Assembly: GCA_028015205.1 (NCBI GenBank)
Contig: CM051514.1
Span: forward strand, 32,194,150 to 32,258,149
Length of the DNA stretch: 64,000 bases
Reading direction: 5' to 3'
Source of the DNA: Mytilisepta virgata
Lineage: Eukaryota > Mollusca > Bivalvia > Mytilida > Mytilidae
Under the pieces are notes generated by a model that saw only the letters and a program-made list of their open reading frames with translations, had not been told where the DNA came from and did not search any database. Made by a program: the position numbers and the translations under genes. Numbering within the stretch: position 1 is the stretch's first letter; every line of letters starts with the position of its first letter. Positions 22,396 to 33,012 of the stretch are shown piece by piece.

Positions 22396-24044
22396 GTCTA
22401 ATAGTACTGACGTTCGCTAATTTCACGGTTGTCGCTCGGGTAATCGGAAACACACATATTTGTTTTTTGTATCATGTACACGCCATGTGAAGGTGAGACA
22501 CAAAGTTGGAAAAGTTGCTTAGTCTGTGATCATTATTTTTATTTAAATGACAAAAAGGTACAAATGTATACTGTAAATGCATACATGTACACCAGAACAT
22601 GTTTATCATGAACATCCCACATGAAGGCCAGACACACAGTAGGTATTCAGTCTGTGATCATTTTTTTTTTTATTTAAAGTACTAACATACTGCACGGGAA
22701 CTTGAAAGAAAAGCTCTATGTGTGTGTGTTTTGACTGTTTACAAACATTTATTGATAAGATTTCAAGTTTTTGTGCATGCTGTAAATGTTCATTGTACAG
22801 ATCAGGACCTAGTATTAATTTAGTAACCATATAATCATGATCTCTCAATGGTATTTCAATATTTTTTATTTTTGGGTCCCTTATCGATGGAAAAGACGTC
22901 CAAGTAAAACTTTTCAAAGACTAATATTATTTCGACTAAATTATTATGTACCATGTGTATTGTGTACAAGCCATGTGGTCATTTTTTGGAAACGGGTTGA
23001 GCTGTAAATGACAGTAATACATTAAAATGCTAACTGACTGAATCATGCGTTTCCAATGAAGGTGATCAAATAAAAAAGGGGATTCCATATGTTTGAACAT
23101 ATTTTACCTACTATTAATGCCATGTAAACAGTATTTTCATTCCATGTACGAAAAGGATAAAACACTTGAGCATGTGGGAGCGAATAATACTCTTCCCAAT
23201 GAGGGCGTTTTTAGAACATTTTCACACAAAACCCAGTTTTCTAAGAAAAAGAAATTCTTCTGAGGGCAAATTTTGGAACTACTGAATGTCAAATTTATAT
23301 GTTATATCTCAAACATTTTCAAAACTTTATGATATCAGAGTTTTAACCGCTCAAATAAAACAGCCTCTACCTTTAGTATTTATGATGATGATGATTTTAA
23401 AATTTACCTGTCTTTCTTGTGTTTGGTATTTGCAAACATTTTGTCAACACAGTAGGTTTGTCCAGATCCGCTTACACAATTTATTTGATTTTTAATTAAA
23501 TAAAGTGTATTCGCTTATTTATAAATATCTGCACTTATGTAATGACAATCAGGTATACATATATACTACTTGGTGTCAGTTATGTCTTTCGAAAATGTGC
23601 ACCGCTACAAAGAAGGGGGAAATTGCACCAAATAAAGTTTTTTTTAATTGGTCGGGAAGGATAACCTTTCCATCCTTCGTCACGGATTTGCTATGTAACA
23701 ATTTATACACGTTTAATTTTTTACTGAATATCCCAAATTTAATTTGTACTTATGTGAGCAAATATGTTGTTTTTGACCAAGTAATGAATGTTCAGTTTTT
23801 CGCCTCAAGTGAGAAATGATAGGTAGATTGTGTTTTCCTTAACTCGGTGCGCCGAAATTATCCACGTTATATCGAATTTGTGACCTGAAAATATCCAGGA
23901 AAGCAAAAATTACATGCCCGATATTATCCAAAAATAATAAAAAGCAGTTATCATGATGGGACATATTTATAACATTTAACATTTATATATTGAAACATTT
24001 ATTATGATATCAAAGAAAAAAATGGATAGAACTGAATTCTTCTC
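22396..24044. other. AT-rich DNA with a small duplication
   Basis: A ~75-bp segment containing 'CAGTCTGTGATCATT' and 'GTGAAGGTGAGACACA' (about 22485-22555) is repeated at about 22606-22680. Open frames at 22606-22917 (-) and 23505-23819 (+) have no recognisable motif. Confidence 0.4.
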
Positions 24045-24106
24045 AGTGAAAACTAGAACAAATGAATGAGGATGAGTTCCACAGCGACCAGTTGTATTGT
24101 AGAAAT
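24045..24106 (-). repeat. Ngaro split direct repeat B2
   Basis: About 60 bp containing 'AAAACTAGAACAAATGAATG' and 'AGGATGAGTTCCACAGCGAC'. Matches B1 at 24505-24567 with a few substitutions. Confidence 0.8.
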
Positions 24107-24276
24107 ACATGTACAATTTAAAAATGTCTATTTTTCTTGCACAGGTGGTGGGACAGCATACTACTTTTATAAAACAAACAACACAAACGTCCAAGCAATC
24201 TAATCTGCAAAAGAGCAAAGATAATTACAATTGCAATCAAAAACATGTTTCTTATATACATATGTGTTTATATATC

Positions 24277-24447
24277 TGTATACGTGTAAGTAAAGTCGTC
24301 GAACTGGTTGTTACGGTGCGAATTCTCGACAAATGAATTGTGCCGCGAAAAGTATATAAATAAGACCAAGACGGTTTACTACTGGTTCGACAAATTAATC
24401 CGCAAATCTTCCAATACAAATATTAATAAAATGTAAACCGAAATAAA
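24277..24447 (-). repeat. Ngaro split direct repeat A2
   Basis: About 165 bp nearly identical to A1 at 28520-28693. Shared blocks include 'GTAAAGTCGTCGA', 'TGGTTGTTACGGTGCGAATT', 'ATAAGACCAAGACGGTTTAC' and 'ATTAATAAAATGTAAACCGA'. Confidence 0.85.
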
Positions 24448-24504
24448 ATGAAATTATGTTCTACTTCGATACGCTCATACGAACATAAAACTGTTCTTTT
24501 CTAA

Positions 24505-24567
24505 ATAAATGAAAACTAGAACAAATAAATGAGGATGAGTTCCACGCCGACCACTTTTTCGTAGAAA
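24505..24567 (-). repeat. Ngaro split direct repeat B1
   Basis: Partner of 24045-24106. Lies immediately outside A2, as expected for the B1-A2 junction of Ngaro elements. Confidence 0.8.
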
Positions 24568-24569
24568 AT

Positions 24570-24800
24570 TTAAATAAATATAGCTACAGAACACACAGAT
24601 GCTGGTAAACAGTTTAGTCCATATTTGCAACACCAATCTTTAAATTTTTCAAAATAATAAATATATTGTTTTAAAGTATTTCCGCTATTACTAGCTGTTA
24701 TTACAGAAGGAATTGAAGAAGCTAGATCAACTAAATCTGGATTTGAGACTCTTTTCAAATCTATCCAATGGGAAAGGTTAAATCTAAACTGAAAAAAATA
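24570..24800 (-). pseudogene. Tyrosine recombinase, N-terminal fragment only
   Basis: The minus-strand frame contains 'VDLASSIPSVITASNSGNTL' followed by 'KQYIYYFEKFKDWCCKYGL'. This resembles the SAM-like core-binding domain of DIRS/Ngaro recombinases (long helix, then '..F..WC...'). The frame stops at 24570 and the catalytic domain with its R-H-R-Y residues is missing. Its position between RNase H and B1 fits an internal deletion. Confidence 0.65.
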
Positions 24801-24839
24801 TATATTAACATATTTATTTATTTTATTTTATTTCAATTA

Positions 24840-24849
24840 ATTTGTTATT

Positions 24850-24875
<26 letters not shown>
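24840..24875. repeat. (AT)n microsatellite
   Basis: A run of about 11 AT dinucleotides followed by a T tract, inside the Ngaro element. Confidence 0.8.
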
Positions 24876-24881
<6 letters not shown>

Positions 24882-24949
24882 CAAAGTTTTATTGTCCAAA
24901 AAAGAAAAAACCACAGAAGCGTAATAACATGGTAATCCAAATTATGTTC

Positions 24950-25655
24950 CCAAACGAGAAATTCAATATTGCTTCTCATAAATTTTTAATTTTCATAAAA
25001 AACCCAAACGGGAATTTTTATTCAACATAATGAAAATACTCAAAATTTGATATTCATGATCTTTCTAAACCAGATTAAAATTTTTCGCTTTAAACGTCAA
25101 ATAACTGCCATGACTGTTCCCAAACGGGCCGTATGTAAACTCTTTTCACTACACAAATCTACATATGCCCAAACGGGACTTAATTCTTCAAATGTTAAAA
25201 TTGCCCAAACGGGACTTAGTACTTTGAGATCGAAACAGATACACAAACAGAAACGGGACTTAATTCTTTGAAATCTAAACGCATACCCAAACGGGACTTG
25301 ATTCTTTGAAATCTAAACACATACCCAAACGAGACTTGATTCTTTGAGATCTAAACGCGTGCCCAAACGGGACTTAATTCTCCGAGATCTAAATGCATGC
25401 CCAAACGGGACTTTAAATTTTTTATAAATAAAAAACATACCCAAACCCGACTTGATTCTGTGATGTCTAAGCACATGCCAAAACGGAAATTTATAATTTG
25501 TTGATAAATAAAAAAAATAAATTTTTAAACGGGACTCGACCTTCATATGATACAACGTGCCACAAACGGGACTGTGTAAAGTAGACATATTACTTTATCA
25601 AAATCAACAATTATCCATTTTTGAGCAAACAAAAACAACCTCCAAACGAGTACTC
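24950..25655 (-). repeat. CCCAAACGGG minisatellite inside the retrotransposon
   Basis: About 15 occurrences of CCCAAACGGGACTT or close variants, spaced mostly 36-50 bp. The spacing sequence itself repeats ('AATTCTTTGAAATCTAAACG' and 'CATA'). The core CCCAAACGGG is nearly palindromic. It lies between RNase H and the recombinase fragment, where no coding sequence is left. The unit spacing superficially resembles a CRISPR array, but the spacers are copies of each other. Confidence 0.85.
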
Positions 25656-25786
25656 TAATGAATATAAACTTACCTCTCATCTGCAGTCTAATCGTAAAAC
25701 AAGGACATTAAAACTTAACTTGTCTGCTGCAAAAATACTATTAATGTCAGAACCAGCTCTAAAGAAAGAAGACGGCTTAACTTATT

Positions 25787-27680
25787 CTATAAATCCCTCA
25801 CAAAAGGCTTAAATGCTTTGTCAAAAGAGGACCACAACAAAGGCCAAAAACGCGAGGATTTCCATTTCGGTACTATTAATGTCCCGTGGCTTTTACATTG
25901 AATAAGATATAAAATGGCTTTCGAAACAAGGTTAATTGGGGGGACGATCCAACAGTTATTCGGAGCCCAGTCAAAAGCGAATGCATCCACCCCACCTGTT
26001 CCAGGGCACCAATAAAGTGAAAAATACAAAGGGAGCTTATGGTTATTAAAGTCAGCAAATAGATCGCAATAAAAAGGTCCCCATCTATTGTTAAATAAGT
26101 CAAAATAGCTTATGTCCACGCACCAATCATCAAAATCAAACACTTTACTGAAATGATCAGCTACTTGATTTTCGTTCCGGGGTACCCATTCAACTTCTAA
26201 AGTAATAAAGTTACTCACACATAAACTGAAAATTTTTGTAGCTAGACAATGTAAATCAAATTTCATGCTTCCTGCTTTAACGATTCTAACTACATTCTGA
26301 TTATCCGTGTATATTTTAACTAACCGATTCGAAAAGTCGCTAATTAAAGATTTTAAAACAATAAAGACAGCTAATAACTCTCTAAAAGTAGAACTTTTTT
26401 GAGCTGCATCAACTGACCACATTTTGTGAACAATTTTTGAATTAGTTTCCGCTGTAAAACCCGCACAGGCATAACTGCTTGCGTCTGTGAATACTATTTT
26501 GTCCGGCAAAAATTTTGTGTGAGGAAACGTCTAGTTGGTAAGCATTGACAATTTGAAAACCAAAATTCAAGCTCTGCTAAAGCATTTTGCGTGAGAGTAA
26601 CTTTTTGATCCCAGATGTCACTGACTGATATGATCATTAAAAGATTTCTGCTCATGATTCTGCAAATGTTACCGAGACTAGGTAAAAAAGCGATAATTTT
26701 ACCAGTTACCCTGGCCAATCGATGTGCAGTTAAATCACTTAAATTTTCAAGAAGTAAAGATATTTCTTACTTAAAGTCTAGTAGTTTTTGCTCTTGTACT
26801 TCAAGAGTTAAACTTTTTACGTCCCATTGAAAACCTAACCATGTTAATGTTTGAGTTGGGTCCCATACACTCTTCTCATGATTTGGAAAAAGCCCGGCTA
26901 AAGCAAGATCTTTCTTGACGATATCCCGAAGGATTTTACACCTATCATAGCTTTCTTCAAAGCCCCAACCGTCATCTAAATAAACTATCATGCGGAAACC
27001 TTGTGCTCGCTAATACTTTACTAAAGGGCTTAATACTTTAGAGAAAACGTATCCAGCAACTGACAATCCAAACGGCAAACATTCGTAAACAAAATACCTG
27101 GTTTGACTATCAAAAACCCACGAAAACCCTAAAAATTTATGATGATCCTTGTGAATTTGGACGTGAAAATATCCAGACTTTAAATAAAATTTGAATATGA
27201 ATCCCGGAGATGAAATATATTGTATTGCTTCTGAGACCCCTTCGTATTTAAATTTACGTAATTCAATACACTTGTTCACGTGCCGTAAGTCTAAGATCAA
27301 ACGCTCCTTGCCGTTAGCGTTGACAGATAGACAACGAATTGACCACGTGGGGAACATGATTCACACATTCCGAAATAACACATATATTGAGTAAGCTATT
27401 AATAGTTGAGTGTACAAAAGAGGCGTGCTTGAAAGCAGAACCGTTATTATTTAAATTGACAGGCGGTGGTGTATCAAAAAAAAGGAATTAAAAATCCAGA
27501 TTCTATGACATTTAGAACGAAATTGTTTGCTTTTATATGATGTTCCAGAAAGAAAGATTTTCTTTTAAACTACCAACTTTAAAAGTATGAATGTCTATTG
27601 GTTCAAATTCAAATTCTAGACTATGTAATAAAAAATGCGAAAAGTTATACTCAACTGATTTTTCACTGTTTTGGCCCTGG
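25787..27680 (-). pseudogene. Ngaro/DIRS reverse transcriptase-RNase H, broken
   Basis: In order: a segment around 27480-27360 with 'TPPPVNLNNNGSAFKHASF'; RT with 'GKERLILDLRHVNKC' and 'ECLPFGLSVAGYVFSK' (27357-27010); the catalytic box 'IVYLDDG' (26985-26965); 'LTWLGFQWD'; then RNase H from 26509 with 'FTDASSYACAGF', 'RELLAVFIVLKS', 'IYTDNQNVVRI' and 'EWVPRNENQVADHFSK'. The DIRS-typical tail follows with 'SLYWCPGTGGVDAFAFDW' and 'CKSHGTLIVPKWKSSRFWP'. Stops interrupt it at 27010-27012 and 26764-26766, and frameshifts occur near 27530, near 27490 and in a T run near 26510. The RNase H segment alone stays open for 240 codons. Catalytic motifs survive in sequence, but the ORF cannot give one product. 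Confidence 0.88.
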
Positions 27681-28514
27681 GGTTCCTGATGGGCCTCCAT
27701 AGATGGAACGGGATTTACGGGGACATTGGTAAGCCCAGTGACCCTCGGCGTTGTAGTAGTAGCATCTATCAAACGTACTGGCTGACTTTTCTTGGCCGGC
27801 GTTATTGAAGTACTCGGACTGTGAGTAGACATTACTTTGTGGACGTGCCTGTGTGTGGGCTGAGGTCCCAAATGATGTTCTTGTATGTGATTGACGAGGC
27901 TCACGAAAAAGCTGGGATTGAGATGATCTGCTGAAATTGGGACCCTCGGAATTAGAGTTATGGCTAGGATAAGGAACAACGCGTTCGTTTAATTTGTTCT
28001 TCCTTTTGATCTTTGCACGATAATCTGCTTGCCTAAGTTTTGTGGCATCATCGGCGCCCTCTGTGATAAGGTAATCAAGATATTCGTCTACGGTGTCCCA
28101 CCCGTATTTATCAGCAATTCTCAGAATTTTGTTCCTCTCGTTGAGAGCTTCAATACACCTTTCTAAAGTCTGTTCAACGAAAGCTGTGGACCCCCTCTTA
28201 AGGTATTCTAGAGCTTTGGAAACGTCCTCTCTTCTATCTGAGTTAAAATTAAATTGCTTGGAGTTGGCTTCGTAACGGAATTTGGGTGGGGCCTTGTTTT
28301 TACTCTCAGATGCACCTACATGTGATCCAATACGAGTGTTTATCTCAGAAAAGATGTTGTTTCTCTGTTTTTGAAGAGCAGAATCTAATTTCCTCGTGAC
28401 CAAAACTAAAGCATCCTCAGCTGAAAACTGTGTATTAGGACTCCTTTGTGTGTTAGGGCTCCTTAGTAAGTTCGAATCTCCGTTGGCTTCGGGTGATGTA
28501 TCTTCTTCGATCAT
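27663..28514 (-). CDS. Gag-like ORF of the Ngaro element
   Basis: Structural ORF of about 283 residues. The start was placed at ATG 28514 (MIEEDTSPEANGD), because the 31 codons upstream begin with TTG and lie mostly in repeat A1. It is charged and helical in the middle ('KALEYLKRGSTAFVEQTLER'), Ser/Arg/Gln-rich later, and ends with one zinc knuckle 'CYYYNAEGHWAYQC'. In that CCHC motif the second Cys is replaced by Tyr, so metal binding is doubtful. The end overlaps the start of the RT frame in another phase, as is common in this class. Confidence 0.75.
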   Translation of the reverse strand: MIEEDTSPEANGDSNLLRSPNTQRSPNTQFSAEDALVLVTRKLDSALQKQRNNIFSEINTRIGSHVGASESKNKAPPKFRYEANSKQFNFNSDRREDVSKALEYLKRGSTAFVEQTLERCIEALNERNKILRIADKYGWDTVDEYLDYLITEGADDATKLRQADYRAKIKRKNKLNERVVPYPSHNSNSEGPNFSRSSQSQLFREPRQSHTRTSFGTSAHTQARPQSNVYSQSEYFNNAGQEKSASTFDRCYYYNAEGHWAYQCPRKSRSIYGGPSGTPGPKQ

Positions 28515-28519
28515 GCTTA

Positions 28520-28693
28520 TCGTGCAAGTAAAGTCGTCGATCTGGTTGTTACGGTGCGAATTCTCGACAAATGAATTGTGCCGCGAAAAATATATAAATA
28601 AGACCAAGACGGTTTACTTACTACTTGTTCGAAAAATTAATCTGCAAATCTTCCAATACATATATTAATAAAATGTAAACCGAAAAGAAATGA
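28520..28693 (-). repeat. Ngaro split direct repeat A1 (5' end of element)
   Basis: Partner of 24277-24447. Defines the upstream end of the element on the minus strand and probably carries its promoter. Confidence 0.85.
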
Positions 28694-29525
28694 ATTTATA
28701 ATAATTTTAAAATGAACTATAGGACTCCATGTTGTCTTTAGTATGATTCTACAATTATAAATTACCTTAAAATTGATGTTCTAAATCTCATTATAAAATT
28801 ATAATGCTTAGAATGCCTCAGAATTTCCAGTCTGATAGTTAGGAGGACTGTGCATGTGATGTAGGTCTTTTCCTTGTGTTAAAAATCTTTAAAAATACAT
28901 GTGATAAAAATCATAATAGAGTTGTCTTTCTTGTATTTAGTTTTCATAAACAACGTGTCAAGATTTAGAACAAAATAAAGGTAAGTTGATGTCTGTTCGA
29001 GTTTTTATTAATTATATGGTAATCAATTAAGTTTGGATTTCTACTTTATAAATATACATTTAATGTCGAACATACTGTGTTTTAAAAAAGGTGGCTCACT
29101 TAGGGAGCAACCATTTGTTTTTTAGGGGCGGGGGTCGCTTTAGGTGTGAAAAAGATGCAGAACCTGTGTCCATCAGGAAATATTTGGGTTTAAATGAAAA
29201 TAATAAAAATTTAGACCACAATAGCTGCTAAAGAAATCCAGGTCCAAATTTCTTTGAACAAAATAGGCAGGATCAAACATTCCATCATAGTCCCCCCCCC
29301 TTCTTAAAAATCAAATGGTTTACGGAGGTGACATTCGTTTATAAATGTATTAAAATTCAATCTTGCAAACATTCTTCTATATTTTTAAATGATATTAAAT
29401 TATAATTCCAAAATATATTATATGGGTTTATATTCAAAATACTATAGAGCTAAAGAGAGAAGGAAGAAATAAATGTACGAACGTTTATTGATAAAACACC
29501 TCGAGAAAAAAAAACCATCTACACT
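28694..29525. other. AT-rich intergenic DNA
   Basis: Nothing recognised apart from a C9 tract near 29290-29300. Confidence 0.35.
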
Positions 29526-29529
29526 TTTG

Positions 29530-30320
29530 TAGAAATACACTTGGGACATAAGGAAATTCTGCAAATATAGCCGTAAGAGCGTCAGAGATGGAAAGAGAAC
29601 CATTAGAAAAATATATATAGCAGGGCAAACTATGAAATATCTTTCCAGATTGTATTTTGAAAATATAAACCCTTTATTAAAAGATGCATTCACATTAAGT
29701 AAAATTTAGACTCCGAAGGCATATTTCCTTGGTTTACTTATGCAAAGACTCTCTCTTTTGAAATAGGTTTTGATTTAACAGATATCGAATCGTGTGATAA
29801 TGCTAAATCATTAAAAATACTAAACATGTCACTTAAAAAAAAACCGATGCGTATTATAAAAAGATATTAAGAGATCAAATTGAAAATCTTCAAGAAAATA
29901 ACAAGATATATTTATAAAATTTGTAAAACTAGATCAGTCTGAAACAGAATATTATCTTAATTATCCAAATTTTGAGGTACGAAAATTGTTAAAAATTTTT
30001 AGGATTAGTGACCCCCGGGTAGTGACCATACTCTACTAATTGAAATTTGCAGATACAAAAAAATACAGTGAGAGGAAAGATTATTTATTTATTGTAAAAA
30101 TGAAATTGATGACGAATTTCATTTCTTTCTGTCCTGCGATTTAACAAGAATCTTCGTGCAAAATTATTTAAGTATTTTAATACAGTAGAAAATAATAGTA
30201 ACTTTACTAAGGTTGAGAAACTTAAAAAAGGCTTCTGAATCCGCCAATACCAAGTGATATTAAAACAGTTACATCCTTTATAAAACAGTCATTAGAACTT
30301 AGGAGAGAGGATTATCATAA
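29530..30320 (+). pseudogene. Decayed non-LTR reverse transcriptase C-terminal region
   Basis: Across shifting frames the plus strand reads 'KYIAGQTMKYLSRLYF', 'PWFTYAKTLSFEIGFDLTDI', then near 30040-30135 'HTLLIEICRYKK', 'EERLFIYCKNEIDDEFHF' and 'LSC'. The last part is the same zinc-binding tail seen in the 18.4-kb fragment. Several stops and frameshifts interrupt it. It is a 5'-truncated old copy of a related element. Confidence 0.65.
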
Positions 30321-30537
30321 CAATTAATTGGTTATATATCTTCTTTATTGTCACATTTTTTGTGTGTGTTTATATGTTGTAAATTGTATGCTTATATCCC
30401 TAATGGGATTGTGTTTTGCATTAATAATGTTTACTATATGGGTTTGGAAGGAGATTTTGTGACCCTTCAACCTTGATATGCCTATTTATTAATTAATTAG
30501 TGTATTATTGGCTTCATTACGACTTAAACTGTCCTTT
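30321..30537 (+). other. Likely 3' untranslated end of the decayed non-LTR copy
   Basis: T-rich sequence after the RT remnant, without a clear tail repeat. Confidence 0.3.
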
Positions 30538-31015
30538 CAATACAGAATCATTAACTCGGCCAATATCGAAAAACCCGGCCAATACAGATTTTTTGCTGTA
30601 TTGGCCGACTTGTACCCGGCCAATATGGGGTAAGTCGATTTTCTCTAGATTTTAGTTACATACGAAAACTCCAAAATTTTTACATTATATCTAAATTTGT
30701 TTATGCTATGTGATCAAAGGTGCTTCAAAATTTGATAATTATAAATAATTATGAAGTAATAGCTTTGACTAAAAATATCTTTCATAACCCTCATTCCAAT
30801 CCTTCAATGAATAAACTTAAGAATTTTCCAAAAAAAAAAAAAAAAATCATACAGAATGTGCATTGTAAAAACTAGTTAATTAATAAAGATATCATTACAT
30901 GTCTTTTCTGCATTTGCCTTGTTATTGGTCCTCGACCAGCTGTATTGGAATTCGGCTCCGCCTCAGGCCAATACAGCAAGCTTCGGACCAATAACAAGGC
31001 CAATGCAGAAACAAC
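30538..31015. repeat. Foldback element with nested 'GGCCAATACAG' palindromes
   Basis: Arms 'TTTCTGCATTTGCCTTGTTA' (30904) through 'GCTGTATTGG' (30942) pair with 'CCAATACAGC' (30969) through 'TAACAAGGCCAATGCAGAAA' (31012). There are a few mismatches and a ~27-bp loop. 'CGGCCAATAC' and 'TATTGGCCGA' motifs recur at 30555-30625. The spacer includes an A14-16 run (30831-30846). Confidence 0.7.
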
Positions 31016-31641
31016 CATGTAATAATATTATAGTAACAGTTTATACACTTCTACTGAATAACATAAAAGTACGTACTGAATATCACGTTCATGAGAAAGT
31101 AATGAATATTCCTGATGAATATTCATTTTTACACGTCATGTAATAATGTGCAACAATTATTTTATCAAGAAAAATTTGTGTGCACATAGGTGCACAATAT
31201 TAACGCGAAAGAAATACATACGTTCAAAATTTCAAACCGCGTAGCGAAGTTAAATTTTATTGGTCTAGATCGGCGTTTACCATTAAAAGCGCTGTTTACT
31301 ATTTTCTCGTAATGCCTTCTCGTAGTGAAATATTTCACATTTGAGGAACTAAAGGATAGAAACAATTCAAGTTTTATATAGTTTATGCATTGACAGCTAT
31401 TCCATATTGTAAAAGAAATCAGAGAACCTGGCACTAAGGATTACTAGTTGAGCATACATGTAGGTAAAATTAATTTGTAAATGCAAAATTTGATGTTATT
31501 TTTCTGTTTGCATGAGATTGTCAGAAAAAATGGTGAATTAACAAATTAAGGAGGTCATGGACAGAAATTGTCTTTTAAGATCAAAAGAGATTTTGATTTA
31601 GGGAACATGTACATGTATTTTTAGTGTGAATTACTGTAGAT
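31016..31641. other. AT-rich intergenic DNA
   Basis: No supported feature. Open frames at 30919-31143 (+) and 31165-31434 (-) look random. Confidence 0.35.
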
Positions 31642-31834
31642 ATGGATGACGAGTGGGAGTTGTATTACCATAACTTTCTCAATGGAAGGTCTGCATACAT
31701 ACGACTGATCTTTGAAGAATTAGGAATTCCTTACAAAGACATGGTACAGTCAAGAGATGATATGATGAAATATTTCTATTCATAAGACAAGCTAGGAGGA
31801 TTTCCTGTGTTGTTTCCACCTGTCATAAAGAAAG
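31642..31834 (+). pseudogene. Glutathione S-transferase-like first exon with in-frame stop
   Basis: ATG at 31642 opens 'MDDEWELYYHNFLNGRSAYI' and continues 'RLIFEELGIPYKDM'. This is a thioredoxin-fold GST N terminus: the YY..N.RS/ADYIR region where glutathione binds, followed by the '..EELGI.Y' helix. After TAA at 31783-31785 the frame continues 'DKLGGFPVLFPPVIKK', the family's 'FPV..PP' stretch. It closes at a splice donor AAAG|GTATTG. An acceptor-like TAG lies just before the ATG. The stop inside a conserved block and the repeats that follow immediately suggest an orphaned pseudogene exon. A sequencing error or stop polymorphism is possible. No later GST exons were found. Confidence 0.7.
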
Positions 31835-31959
31835 GTATTGCAGTTATAAAGTAAAATAAACGAACAAGTATACACTCTGCGGATACTTCCATTTTTGGAA
31901 GGTTGCATGACAGTCCGTTCTTGAACTTTTCGAAGTGCGGGGATAATAATAGGTTCTAA

Positions 31960-32300
31960 TAACGCTTCCGTGGAAAGCGATCACTACTGTAACAATATAC
32001 CGTGAATCTATCGTGAAAAGACCATGAATTTTCACGGAATTGTGAAAATCCAGTGAAAAAATGCCGTGAATTTTTCTCAGGGAAAAATTTCAGAGACCGT
32101 GAAAAAAAAAAGCTGTGAAAACATATGCCGTGAAATAACATATGTCGTGAAAAAGCAATGAAATTAAACCCGTGAAATGAAAACTGAAAATATGTTGTGA
32201 ACAAATACCCGTGAAATATATTACTGCAAAAAACACAACCTATATAAATAACCGTGAAATGTGTCTGTCGTGAAAGTCAACCCGTGAAATAAAAACTTTG
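31960..32300 (-). repeat. CGTGAAA short-motif repeat element, copy 1
   Basis: About 14 occurrences of (C)CGTGAAA or GTGAAAA at irregular 10-30-bp spacing, beginning next to 'ACTACTGTAACA'. The same motif and the same border occur inverted at 43995-44270. Open frames here are artefacts of the motif. Confidence 0.7.
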
Positions 32301-32589
32301 GAATATTATATATTAATACAGAATTGTGGTGAATCAATCTGACAATTGCATGTTATCAATGACAGTACAATAATCCTTTGGAATGTATTTAATATTCAAT
32401 ACATATGATAAACTGATTGAATTCACATTACATTATTTACATAACTGATACACATACATATGTATCCTATGATAAAGTTCACAATTGTTTTATTTGATTC
32501 AAACAACATCAATATTTGTTGCATATTTATAAACATACACTATATATTAAAGTTCTTTTAAAATTGTTCCATTTATTTATAAACTTAAA
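32301..32589. other. AT-rich spacer
   Basis: Nothing recognised. Confidence 0.35.
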
Positions 32590-33012
32590 CTAGAAGAAGC
32601 GGCTCCCAGGAGCCTGTATCGCTCACCTGGCAACCTGATCGGCACCAAATGGATTAATAATGTCAAGGACTTTCCCTTTTTTCTCAGCAGAAAGGGCCTG
32701 GATCATCAAAAATTTCATTTTTGTAATCTACAAGTCAATACTTTTGTAATGATATATTACAATCCTACTTTTAAAAAACTTTCAAATTTTGGCCCTTTTG
32801 GGTCCCTTATTTCTAAAATGGGTGGAGCCAGGACCCTCATTTTTAAATCATGTCCGCATATTTACATAAGTACCATTGCGTTAAAACTTGAAAAGGATCG
32901 GTCAAGGGAAACTCAAATTAATCAACGGAAACCAAATTGTCTACAGACGACGACAACGACGACAGACCCATACCATAAAACGACCACAAATTTTGTTGGG
33001 GTCTTATAAAAA
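32590..33012 (-). mobile_element. Short Helitron-like element (GCTCACCTGG family)
   Basis: On the minus strand it ends with hairpin GGCTCCTGGGAGCC, eleven bases before CTAG (32593-32590), followed by T. The subterminal CCAGGTGAGC is at 32630-32621. The distal part carries 'GTCGTCGTTGTCGTCGTCTG' (about 32964-32945) and 'TTATAAGACC' at the presumed 5' end near 33010. The 3' terminal motifs match the 46.1-47.8 kb element. The 5' TC is not certain. Confidence 0.65.

Larger units (their letters stand above)
24045..28693 (-). mobile_element. Ngaro/DIRS-type tyrosine-recombinase retrotransposon, decayed
   Basis: Read on the minus strand: repeat A1 (28693-28520), gag-like ORF, reverse transcriptase-RNase H region, remnant of a tyrosine recombinase, repeat B1 (24567-24505), repeat A2 (24447-24277), repeat B2 (24106-24045). 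The order A1-ORFs-B1-A2-B2 is the split direct-repeat layout of Ngaro elements and differs from LTR retrotransposons. No integrase or aspartic protease was seen. Multiple stops and frameshifts in RT-RNase H and loss of most of the recombinase make this copy non-autonomous. Confidence 0.88.

Noticed and set aside
22606..22917. 103-residue minus-strand open frame
   Set aside because: No motif, no splice context, partly in a local duplication.
24950..25655. CRISPR-like array (near-palindromic CCCAAACGGG with ~38-bp spacing)
   Set aside because: The 'spacers' are copies of each other, unit length varies, the sequence lies inside a eukaryotic retrotransposon and no Cas genes exist here.
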